NCBI GenBank assembly: GCA_003993805.1
Contig: RSEF01000031.1
Location: 55,928,147-55,992,146, forward strand
DNA length: 64,000 nucleotides
Direction of reading: 5' to 3'
Source: Himantopus leucocephalus
Taxonomy: Eukaryota; Chordata; Aves; Charadriiformes; Recurvirostridae
This document shows positions 41,001 to 64,000 of the stretch, piece by piece. How positions within the stretch are numbered: the stretch's first letter is position 1; the number at the start of each line of letters is the position of its first letter. Made by a program: the position numbers and the translations under genes. The notes under the pieces are model-generated. The model was given only the letters and a program-made list of their open reading frames with translations, did not search any database and was not told the origin of the DNA.

Positions 41001-41226
41001 TCCCTTTTTTCCTCAGCCACATCAGTAGTCATTTCTGTATCTTCTTCAGTCTCTAGGGTTGTTTCCTCCAAAGCAGGGACCTCTGTTTTGGTGACAGCCA
41101 CTTCAGTAATCAAAGTCTCAAAAACAGGAGGTTTAAGAGTAACTTTAGGAGTTGATGATTTCACACTGTCAGTTTTCAGAGATGTAATCAGCTTAACAGT
41201 TGTAGGCTCTGATATGACTTTTTTGC
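38038..41226 (-). CDS. VCAN: VCAN exon 7: GAG-alpha chondroitin sulfate attachment domain
   Basis: This 3,189-bp exon is open in one frame throughout. The acceptor follows a long pyrimidine tract (TTTCAAG|GCAAAA) and the donor is ACAG|GTAAG. Both ends are phase 1. The product is Ser/Thr/Glu/Pro-rich with about eight Ser-Gly dipeptides. The best chondroitin sulfate site is [12 protein letters not shown] near the C-terminus. Anchors to human GAG-alpha are [11 protein letters not shown] in the first fifth and, near the end, an acidic stretch followed by [10 protein letters not shown] and then RPTAPPK. Several N-glycosylation sequons are present (NQT, NES, NAT, NDT). The first 139 codons contain no Ser-Gly and end at an internal splice donor (listed separately). 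Two cysteines near 39914-39940 are unusual for this domain. The exon is included in V0 and V2 and skipped in V1 and V3. It is slightly longer than human exon 7 (about 2.96 kb). Confidence 0.96.
40804..40814 (-). promoter_or_regulatory. VCAN: Internal alternative 5' splice site in exon 7
   Basis: On the minus strand the sequence is ACAAG|GTAGGT, with the last retained base at 40810 and GT at 40809-40808. It splits the glycine codon after its first base (phase 1), which makes it compatible with exon 8 or exon 9. It is the best in-frame donor match I saw in exon 7. Confidence 0.65.
40810..41226 (-). CDS. VCAN: Candidate PLUS domain: 5' segment of exon 7 bounded by an internal splice donor
   Basis: The first 417 bp of exon 7 (139 codons) end at CAAG|GTAGGT, a good donor in phase 1 like every neighbouring junction. 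Splicing from there to exon 8 (acceptor 19671) would keep the frame. The segment has no Ser-Gly and is rich in Thr, Glu and hydrophobics, for example the run [20 protein letters not shown]. The sequence after the donor is where similarity to human GAG-alpha resumes (SWEDTETG, then [11 protein letters not shown]). Chicken PG-M is known to have an alternatively spliced PLUS domain between the Link region and CS-alpha. I infer that this segment is that domain; I cannot check the published boundary here. Confidence 0.72.
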
Positions 41227-53662
<12,436 letters not shown>

Positions 53663-56600
53663 TCAAGTCAGCTTAGCTCCCCTCTTCTAGTCAGTGTCCA
53701 GCAAGGCTGGGGTTTTTTTTCCAAAATTTGTTTGAAGAGTTTTTTGCTTAAAAAAATCAGATAGTTGGAAAATCAAATATCCCAGATTTGAATATGAAAA
53801 TGAACATACCACAAAGCATGAGCATTTATATTCAAACTTTATGCCATGAAGTACACTGTGGTCGGAGATTGAGTCCCTCCCTCAGTCTCTAAGCAGAAGT
53901 CAGCAGCCTTCAAGCTCCTCTGTGACCTCTGTTGGAGTAGACTTTGCAACTAAACTGCACTAATTAAATCCAGTGCAACAGAATTTACTTTCTCAGTAAA
54001 ACAAATCTTTTACATCTGCAAGCCTCTTACCTGACCTTTTTAGTCATCACTAGAATCCACTTGAGACACATAAAAAAAGCAAATGTTCTTCACTGGCTGC
54101 TCCACAGCAGCTTCTAATGTCATATTTCCATCAGTCTTAATCTTGCCCCGTGGGGAAACAGGTGAGGGAATGCACTAGACATGGTACATGCACAAAGCCC
54201 TTTTGTGTGAAAAAGCTGAATTACTCTAGAATGCTGGTAGTATAGTTTAGCTTCCACAGAATAACAATATGTAAATAATAGTGATCCAGTTGGAAACTGA
54301 AACAAAACCAATAGCACATCTAACATTTTACTTCCAAGATAAATCACCATTATGCAGTTGGCTTGGTTGCCTCATTCACCCAAACACTATAAACAAATTC
54401 AACGCTCTAATGTTCATATCCTGGGAATGAAACAGTAAACTTACGCCTTTCTAATTTTTGCTCAGACTTCAGACGGAATTGATGACACCTAAAATCAACA
54501 TGTTCAGCTGTAGAAAACACTGCAAATTCAAAATATTTGTTACAAGAGAGTAATCCTTTTCCTCAACTACAGTAGGCCAGAACACAACAGTCACTGTTGC
54601 AGGAAAGCATTGCTTATTCATATTGGACATGCAATCTGTCTTACCTCTGCAGTTGTCTCAAGGCAACCTAGCAAAAGGCAGACAGAAACTACATCACCCC
54701 AAGCAGTTTCATTCACATCAATATTACGCTTGTTTCAGGCTTGAAAGGAATGTAAGTGTGAAAGGAGGCAACATGCCAATTTTCTTTTTCCTCCTAGGTA
54801 GAAACTCTTGATTTGTTATTACAGCTGTAATATCAATTCCGTAGTGTAGGTTTCTTTATACACGTTCAGGGAGTTTCTAACTTAGAGGTAAAGGGACAGA
54901 GCACGTCTATTGGAGAGGGAGAGACAAGGAAAGCAAAGAATCATTCATCCTCAGAAGCACCAGAATGCTTCATTCAGCTCTTCAGACCACACAGATACTG
55001 CTCTTTTTTATTAAACACTTCTGCAGAAGACAGCTTTTTCTGCATCAAGAGGCATATGTGGTATCAGAGCCAATACAGCATGATGGACGCTGTTATCCCA
55101 CCATACTGTTCCAACAGCAGTATAATGAAACAATGGAGCAAAGAAAGACTTCTCCAGAGCAGTCCCCTCTGTTCTGAGGACTATTCACTTATCCTCTCAC
55201 ACAGCAGCCATGATGCAAATGAAAATTAGTAGTTAAAATGATTGCAACTAAATAGCAGATATCGGTCTGGTTAGACAAGAAAATGAGACAAGTAAGAAAA
55301 CCAAAGCATTTGAATGGTTTCTAGAAACAACTGTGATGGATCAAAACCTAAATAATGTCAAACAATCCCACAACATTCCTTCTGGGAGAAACTTAGTGAA
55401 TATACAAGAAAATGGGTAAACAGTGCAAGATTAATAGCAAAGCAATTTTTCCATCAACTGATCTGGATCATTGCCTCCAAATGGAGCCTGTGCATAACAT
55501 CATTAAAGTTAGGGGTATTTATTCCTCTGAGCTGTCATCTGCACTCTGTTAAAGCAAAGAAACTTAGTGAACAGTTATGTCTTGCTATAAGACTTCAAAA
55601 TGCAGGTTCAATCCATACTTGTGTAAGAGAGGTCACTTTGGAGAGAACGTACTCATCCAAGTTGCACAGGAACATTTCTATATGGAAATCTGCCTTAAAT
55701 TTGCCTTGGAGTATGCCCGTATATGCAATATTGATAACACTGCACAATTAAAAGATGGGTTGCATATCTTTCTTTGTATTGAATCTGTTCTACTGACCCC
55801 ACATATATTTATTTGGTTCATCTCTTAAAGTCAGCTGCTGTCATATAGGTACCATCTTTGTCAAAGGGTGTTTTACCAGAGAAACTAAATGATAAAAAAC
55901 CCCATGTGCTTAAGGCTAAATGCATCCTAACCAGAATACTCCAACAAGTGCAGTCCAAAGTCACATTCTTTGCCACCTCTTTGGCATATTAAAGAATTTG
56001 TGATGATAAATTCATAAAGAATGTAAGAAGGTGCCAGAGCAATCAGCAAAATTCCCTTATTGTCGTTCATCATCACATCATGTACCAAGTAAATACTCAT
56101 TTATTTCAGGAATGCTAGTGATAAGATAAAGGGTACAAATATGCTAAAACATGGCAGCTTGCAATTGCTGTAGTTAAAGAGTGTTCTTCTATGATTCCAG
56201 ACTTCTTATTTTAAAAAAATTCAGTGGAGTGCAGAAGTCAGATTCCAAATAGCAGTTGTCTAGGAGATAGGACTCTGCAATTTGTCTGTCCAGTTTGAAA
56301 ATAAATTAAAATTCTCTATGACTGAGTTTGTGCTTAATGTGCATAATAATTGTTGGGATGAAATGTGAAAATTGGAGCAAGAGTTTAATGAAGGCCTTGC
56401 TTGCTATATAAATCCAGAAACAGTTAAAAGTTGTCCTGCAAACTTCTAAAACCACCTCACAAAAAAAAGAGAGAGAATAGTTTATGTTTTCTGTTGAGCA
56501 ATTGGGAAGAAAACAGTGCTCAAAACATTTCTTCAGCTGAATGGCATCAGTTTGATTTACAGCAGCTCTAAATTATAAGATGAGAAAGTTTTCACAATCT

Positions 56601-59600
56601 TGCCTGCCCTTCTCACCTAGAGCAGACTGTGGGCATTTATATACTTCATGCACAGCAGATTTAGCATTTCAGGGATACGGTGACCCATACAGCACAGAGA
56701 CAACTAATCAGGACCTACCGTTTGTGTGCAGTAAGCACAATCACCTGGAATGTGCAGGGATGACATTTTGCCATCCACGTCACCCCTCTGACATAATTAG
56801 TGCTGAGACACGTGCTCAACCATCAGTCTCCTTGGTCAGAAAGCGATGACTAACAAACTATTGATATTTTGGGTGCATATTCTGGAAACACTACTTAATA
56901 ATCCTCCACTTCTTCATCCTCACAGAAATGTGGAAATTTGGTTTATCGAATGTGAAAAGACCGCTGGTCCAACTTCACTGTCAACGTGGCTTTTGCTCTC
57001 ATAGTGAGAACCTGAGTTGGAAACCACATTGTTACCCAGTCAGCCTACACAAAAGCTGGGCAACAGAGCAGGAAACACAGAAGAAGGCATGTGAAGAAAG
57101 GCACTGATCGCTGAAGGAAGAACAGCAAGAAGCTCTAGGGAACTTCCTCTGGCACCAGCAAGCACTTGGGGAAAAATCATACAATGGAACTCAGGTTCTG
57201 CTTAGCTCTTTCACGGACTTAACCTCAAAACTGACAGAGGCTTTCAAGAGGCCATGGAAAAAGGACTTGTGCTCCAATCCTGACTTCCAGCATGTCAGTC
57301 AATGTAGCTGAAACATCCTGACTCCTTCAAAGTACAAAAGAGAAAAGGATTTGACCCTTGCACAGAAACTTCCTCTAAAAAGCAAAAAAGTTAACAGTGA
57401 AGCTAATAAAATGTATTTAATCCATGCAGTCACTGAAATGAACTCCTATTTTTGGAAACACAATGGGTTCCATATTTAACAGGAGGATTCATCCTGTCAC
57501 ACTCTTACAGTATCTTTATTATGATGTCTGAAAGCACCTCAATTTCCCAGCCAAAATACTGGAAACAAGGAAATTAAGAGAAAACTTGTCTGGTCAATAA
57601 ACAAATGACATAGCCACCAACACCAGCAGGGCAGATTCAATTTTCATGTGTGTTAAAAGCCATGTGCAATGTTTTTATAGCTGGAGTACACTCCAAGTAA
57701 CTTAGCAATATTATGCACACAAACCCCAGGGCTTAGACCGGCAAATGAAGAGAACCTAGTCCTATAGTACAAGGGGGTGAAATGGAGACCATGACAATGT
57801 TTAGACTGCAGACAACAGTGTAATGTATATTATCGCTGGCTCCTGTTTAAAACCAAGATTCAGGTTGATCATCCAGCCTCAGTAGTCAGAGCACTTGAAG
57901 TATCCCCAGGATTTTCCTGTTACATGTGCTTGTTTTGCTTGGTTAAAACAGACACCTGATGAAAGTCATACTTTTTCCCTCTCTTTCAAATATATCAAGC
58001 TAGATGAAGAAGCCAGGTTTTCTCTTGAAGACAAAAGCTGATTCACTACAACCCCCAAGGAAAAAGCTTAAGATCTACAGAATTATCAGCTGGTTTTATA
58101 GCAAGCTTCATTCCTTTGAAGGTTAATTCATTTATTCTTTCTCATCAGGAGACGTCTCACTGAGCTGGGCATGTTTGTAGATGTGAATTTCATGAATCAC
58201 ACATCTTAAAAGCAAGCACAGAAACAAGGGCAGGCTAGAACCATAGCCGGGGGTCAATACACAACATGTATTGACTAGGGTAAAAGTAATGAATCTAGAT
58301 ATAAGCCCTCCAGCACAGACCTTACCAGTAATTTCTTTTTCCATAGATGAAACCACAATTAAGGGACTGGTGGGCTGCTACTTCCTAGAGGAGATCTTTT
58401 AGCCTGACTATGTGGCACTCTTTTCCCAGAGCAGAGCATCATCTCCTCAACATCCATACCATCACCCACCATGCCAGGCACAACACAATGAGCTACAAGT
58501 CACTTGCATCTGGCAGATGAAGGCATCACATGCAAGTCCATACTAAAAGTTTTGCAGATGTCTGACGGATTCTCTCAAACTGCAGAGAAGCTTTAAGAGG
58601 TAACCTGTGAGTCTCCAATTAATGCTTTTGACACATCCAGTAACACACCAACTGCTGTGGATGGTGTCTGGTCAACCACCTATGAAATGCCCTTGCTATT
58701 ATCCAATCCACGTAAGGGAATGACAAACACTAAGGAGGCCCTTAAGATTTATTGGCTTGTGATACTTCTTGTGTTTTTCCGCATTTTGCTCTCCCAGAGC
58801 AACAGGAGCCTTCATTATTACAGTCTCAAATTGCAATTTGGTGCTCACAAGCTTTACCTCACGGTTGGGTGCTCAGATTCTACAACTTACACTACCTTCA
58901 GCATCAACTAAAGAAAGATATAAGAATACCCAAAGGGACATTAAATACACAAAAAGCTAATCATTCCCATAGATGCAAATGCTTAACTTTAACAATTTTA
59001 AATACAAACAAGACTAAAAATTTCCAGTACATTTCCATCTTAGCTTCCTGATGGAGTTCCTGATGGAGGAGAAGAAACGTTATCCCCCACTAAGAATTTG
59101 GCATCTCTCCTTTTTTGAGCAGAATGGGTCTGTGGTGAACTTCAGACCTGTTCATTAGTTGTTTCTGAGAGATGGAGGAACCCACCAAGCTCATCAAGCA
59201 AAGATGCCTTTATGGGGATGTTAGAGGTCCAGAGTTCTGTGACTACAGTTGCAGGTCAGGGTGCCCTCGGTCAGGCATGAAAGATGGCTAAAAGTGACAA
59301 AAAATATCATCTTTTTTGATGTTATACAGAACGTTCGAAGGACATTTCCCCACCTGCATGTGGGGAAACTCATAACCTGATGTTACTGCTCCTCATAAAC
59401 TATTGGTCACAGCCACATGGTCGGCAGTTCAAAGCTCAAGCAGTCATGAGACATTGCCATCGTGACTTTCTTTTCCTCAGAAACATGGAATCTGTCCAAA
59501 TCTTCATTTCTAGAACACAATCAAGTGTGCAAAGAAGCAGGAATACTGTGGCCACTTTGGGGACTGAAGCATTTACCTTCGCACCTTGAGGACCACACGT

Positions 59601-60520
59601 CTCAAGAATTTCCATTTCCTCTCCTCTCTTTCTCTCTTTGGCCAAAAGGCCTACACAAAAAGGCAGCAGCAGCCACGGGCAGGACTACCAGACAGCTTGT
59701 GCACCAAGGAGGGAAGTGATACTGCCCACATGTATCCCACCCGTCCACACATGCATGACGATAATGGAGACCACTACCCTTGTCTTAAATACTCTGAAAT
59801 AATCACAGAGATACATTTGGGCCAAGACAGACCTGAAAAGTTTCATCTGTCTTCACCATAGGCAGGGACCATGGAGGCTATGTAGAGTTAGCCTGTTTAT
59901 TAATCCAACTCACGTCACAGCCTTCCACTTCTTTCCCAAACTGCACAGACAAGATGCCTTGTCTCAGCTGCAGTTCTCTTCCTCCATCCTGCCACTGTTA
60001 AGGGCTGTTTCTTTGACACCCCAGACTAGAAAAGGTGTATCCTTAGCAAAGTCACAAATTACTGCGAAACACTCTCTAGGACTGGAAACCCACAAAGACC
60101 TAAGCAGATAAGTTCAACTTTGAAGCAGAAGGCTAGACAAGCTGAAGAAGTCTTTTTCTCTTACAGGTTAGAACAAGTTAATTGAGTCTTTTTGATACAC
60201 ATCAGTAATGATTTAATTAAACTCTCCTGAATGTCTTCAGTCTATTCTATGCAAAACCATAGGCTGAACAGGAATCCACTGCAGTTGACAAGACTGGAAG
60301 AGTAAACTTTTCCCATAGGCTTGCCTTCAAGAATGAAGCGTAGCATGGCAACGCTTACAGAGCTCTGCTGGAGTTGCAAAGTGTCACTGGCTTTTACTTA
60401 TACAGAGGGGAAAAAGGAACTGTATCATTCTTTGGGGTTTGTGTCTTACTCTCACAAAAATCATTTAAACATCAGGATTTTTGGATCTCCTGAAAGATGA
60501 GCTTTATCACATTATGAGCT

Positions 60521-60572
60521 CAAATACAATACAAATACAAATACAAATACAATACAAATACAATACAAATAC
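60521..60572. repeat. (ATACAA / ATACA)n microsatellite
   Basis: Alternating five- and six-base units of CAAATA and CAATA run for about 52 bases. Likely length-variable. Confidence 0.93.
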
Positions 60573-60879
60573 GACCATGGTATTATTTCCTTTTTGGTTT
60601 GGTTTCCTCTGTACCCCTCTTAAGAACTCTTGGATCCATGACCCTGTGTTAGGTCACACAATTCAAGTCTGAAGAAGTGTCTGGTATAAGCCAATTCAAA
60701 GGACGTGACCCTACCACAGGCCCTGAACTACGAAGAAAAGACCCTTTTCTCTGTGTCCCTGTTTTAAAATCTAATCTAATTGTTGCTCCAGAATCAGAAT
60801 GGACTCCAGAGATCTTTAGGTGCCCAAAACACAGAAGAAACTTCTCACCTGAAGCCATATTTTAGACTATGACTTCTTT

Positions 60880-60901
60880 AATTATTATTATTATTATTAT
60901 T
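60880..60901. repeat. (ATT)n trinucleotide run
   Basis: About seven ATT units on the plus strand, immediately followed by CTCACAG. An ordinary microsatellite within intron 5. Confidence 0.9.
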
Positions 60902-63627
60902 CTCACAGAAATCTCCATGACAATAGCAAAACTGCATGGGACTAGGTGGAAAGTATTAAAAGGACATCTGGTTTTGTTTTTTCTTTTTCTTCCCTGCACT
61001 CACTGCTGCAGGGGGAAATGGTGCACGGAAGGAAGACTGTATAATCTTCCCCACAGCCACCCCTAAATAACTTTCTTAGCATGAGTCCCCATCAGCATAT
61101 TACATACGTTTGTTAGACATATATGGCTTCTAACTGGCTTTGGCCAGAAGACAATTCTGCATGGAGTAGTTTGTGCTTTGGCTCCACACCACACACTCAC
61201 AGCCCCTCACTTCATCAGTGGACTTTGGCGAGCAGACCTCACTTTGTCTCCATTTCTGACACCACAGCACTGTCAAATCAATCACATACACACCTATCTG
61301 AAGACAGAATGGAAACCCTTCCTTCCCTGTCACCCATTTCCATTCAAGGGATTATTCCATAGAAGACGCTGGTGCAGACACCGCTTCAACTGGAGGTGTT
61401 AAGAGAACCTCAGAGTTATATCCAAACCTTTGCAGCTCAATCCCTTTAGATTAAATTTTTTATTAGTAAATCATCTCCTGCAGTTAGAGATACCCTAAAT
61501 GTTCTTGTTAACGTTTGGCACACTGAAATATGTGATGAAATATGAAGAATGTAAATCAGTTTGTAATAAGAGGCTGTGCCCAGTACCTATTTAATGACAT
61601 TTTGACTCCAGCTTCTTATTTTTATCATTAGGAGCTCAGAAATTTTAAATCCTTCCCATAATTATTCTTTGATGTGTATTACCAAAACTAGAAATATTTA
61701 ACATATAATTGTGCAGTCTTTAATCTCTCTGGCTTTCCTCAGAACAAGGAAATGGTAGGAGTTAGCCTAGACAACTGGTTTTCATTTAAGCTAATAATTT
61801 GTTTCAAGGAGAAATCCATGTCTCTGGCTAACTTTGTGATTTCATATGGCCAGGAAGGAAGAAAACTGAAATGGTGTTGTTCCTACAAATCCTCAGTGCA
61901 AGTACCCATATTAGTAGTGTAAATTCAATACACATTTATTTTAAAATGTATTGCAAGAATTCCTACCACCATTTATGGCCTTCTGGGGTAACATGCTAAC
62001 AGCAGCCAACAGACCAATAACTGTTCAATGACTTCCATGATGACATTCTCATTATGGCCCAGATTTTGATATCATTAATCAAGCACCATCTTATTCCATG
62101 AATAGTCATCCCACTGACACAGGCTCTCCAAATAAGGACCCATTTAGTGCAAGTAAGTCTGACAGATTTGGCATTGAGTCAGAATAGGCTATAGAGATAG
62201 GAACTTTAAAATTTGCATGGAAAAAATCATGTTTAAGCAGAGTTCTACCCCATACTAGTGCCATGAACGTCCTTTGTTATTAATGAAGTGTCGAAAGCAC
62301 TCATTACAAAACAAAGGTCGTACTTTGCAGAATCAGCCTTTGGTGGACAGGGCAATCAGAAATTTGGCATAACCTTAAATCTTGAACTGTAAAACTACCA
62401 CCAATGTATGAACGTGTTACAATACAGCAAACAAAACATAGGATCTAGTTTACTGCAGTGTTCACTTTCCAATAATTTCCATCGACATTTTATCTAATTT
62501 TCTGTCTTCCATGGATGAGTGGTTCCAAAGTGTAGTCTCATCGATGCTACGTAACTTCAAACAAGTTCTGCATTTGAAATTAACTTCTGTTCTTACAGAA
62601 ACTGCTTCTGTTATAGAGACAAAGCCATCTTGGCTCCTTAGCCCCATCTTAAAAAGGAAGTCTGTCTCAGAGGCTCAGGTTTCTGTGAAGGCACTGAAGA
62701 ATAATTTATCCTGCACTATACAGTGATGTGGTGGTACTGTGTCTTCCTAACATGCATCTGTTTCTTTTCATCCAAACAAAATAAATTAACTCCTCTGCAT
62801 GTCAGTATAACATACCTATACCCTATATCCATAAAACCATCATGCCTTCTGACTCCTACAAGTTATTTTCAGACTCCAGTTCATTTGAAAACTTCTGAGA
62901 AAACAGGCAAAGAAAAACAGAAGAAAGGGGGAGGGAGTATCTTTGGTTAACAATTATAATAATCTGGCATTAAAATTGCTCAATATAATCAGAAAAAAAA
63001 TATTCCTATGCAGCAAGGTTGAGGCTGTACAGCTAATTGCCAATTATCTTGTTCACAGCACTCACGTCTTCACAGCACATACAGGACCTTCCTGCTATGT
63101 AAATAGCTTAAGGATGAGTTTTTCTATGCGCTCAGTGTTGACCTGACTCTGCTTTTATTGAAGTCAATAGTAAAACTGTAAAGGGAATTCTTCTCCCTTC
63201 TCAGATTCAGCTTACTACCACAGTAAAGTGCTTCTAGTAGCAATGCCACTGTCTACCAACAAAACAAAACAGGCAGCCGTCATTTATCACACTGCTTTGT
63301 CTCACGCCCTCCGCAGTGCAAAAAAAGCATACAACATGTGCCAGGCTAAGATGGAGTGCTCTTTTCCTGATTTGGGAGAAAAGATTCTAGAACACTTTTC
63401 TAAATGACTACTCTGGGAATCATTTAGATAAAGGCTAGATCAAACACACTGTGCCTTTGGGAAGGATGGTGATGAAACTCACAGGCATCTTTGCCTCCTG
63501 CAGAGTTTCATTCTGAACCTGTACCCATCTCTATGAGCATTCTGTTACCATACAATGGGCTTTGTAACCGTCTTGGAGAGTTCCAGCGGATCCCAGAGGT
63601 GAAGTGGTCAATCATAGCCTTCAAGTG

Positions 63628-63666
63628 AGACCTACAAGCCCTTGAAGGTCTTGTCCTTGTAGGTCT
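63628..63666. repeat. 11-bp perfect inverted repeat
   Basis: AGACCTACAAG and its exact complement CTTGTAGGTCT are separated by 17 bases. A possible small stem-loop in intron 5 with no assigned role. Confidence 0.8.
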
Positions 63667-64000
63667 TTAACCCTAGTCCCAGGCTACGGGGCCTTTAAGA
63701 TAATGGCTGAAACTGCATTTGTTTCCATCAGTTTTCCACAGGAAGCTACTGTGCAAGGAAGAAGATAAAATGAACATGCTTGCTGTTACCTGGGTTGATA
63801 GACCAAATCTCCCCAATATTCTGTGCTAGCTTATATTTCTTAAATGCTGAAGGTTTCACATCCAAGCAGATCACATTACCACAGTCCAGCTGATAGGCCA
63901 CAAAGATATGCATATGTTTAAACAGACCGTAACCCAAAACAATAGGACAGAAATACAGAGCTATCCAGAGAGGAAAGCCAGCTCATCAATCTTTTGGTAA

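Noticed and set aside
58132..58356. Minus-strand ORF with a hydrophobic Cys/Leu-rich end in intron 5, considered as exon 5
   Set aside because: It lacks the conserved Link 1 residues (GWLADQTVRYP, VRTYGF, YCYV) and has no matching splice sites.
63746..63937. Minus-strand ORF ending at a donor-like site (CAACCCAG|GTAACAG), possible unannotated exon
   Set aside because: No convincing acceptor upstream in frame and no resemblance to Link 1 or any versican domain. Kept only as a chance ORF.

Overview
The window is a piece of a bird genome. It holds the middle and 3'-middle of one gene, versican (VCAN, also called PG-M), transcribed on the minus strand. The bird assignment rests on avian-style CR1 LINE sequence in intron 9 and on domain sequences that match vertebrate versican closely but differ from the human protein. 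I did not identify the species.

Reading the gene 5'->3' (right to left): part of intron 5 (53614-64000); exon 6, the whole second Link module (53320-53613); intron 6; exon 7, GAG-alpha (38038-41226); intron 7; exon 8, GAG-beta (14167-19671); exon 9, EGF-like 1 (12884-12997); exon 10, EGF-like 2, calcium-binding type (10155-10268); exon 11 (3078-3236) and exon 12 (2228-2310), the first two of three C-type lectin exons; and part of intron 12 (1-2227). Signal peptide, Ig and first Link exons lie to the right of the window. The last lectin exon, sushi and tail exons lie to the left. All boundaries were read from the sequence as GT-AG sites. Lengths of 294, 114, 114, 159 and 83 bp for exons 6, 9, 10, 11 and 12 equal the human exons as I know them.

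The product is a large secreted chondroitin sulfate proteoglycan. The Link modules bind hyaluronan. The two giant Ser/Thr/Glu-rich exons carry the glycosaminoglycan chains. The EGF and lectin modules bind matrix and cell-surface ligands. Exons 6-11 are joined by phase-1 introns, so exon 7, exon 8 or both can be skipped in frame (isoforms V0, V1, V2, V3). Inside exon 7 there is a good phase-1 splice donor at 40810/40809 that would cut off the first 139 codons as a separate unit. It fits the alternatively spliced PLUS domain described for chicken PG-M.

The rest, about 54 kb, is AT-rich intron with one clear CR1 copy, one likely older CR1-type remnant, a few microsatellites and small hairpins. 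I see no second gene, no RNA gene, no CRISPR array and no viral element. I found no undescribed system. The most useful points are the PLUS donor, the altered ADAMTS cleavage site in GAG-beta and an extra cysteine pair in GAG-alpha.
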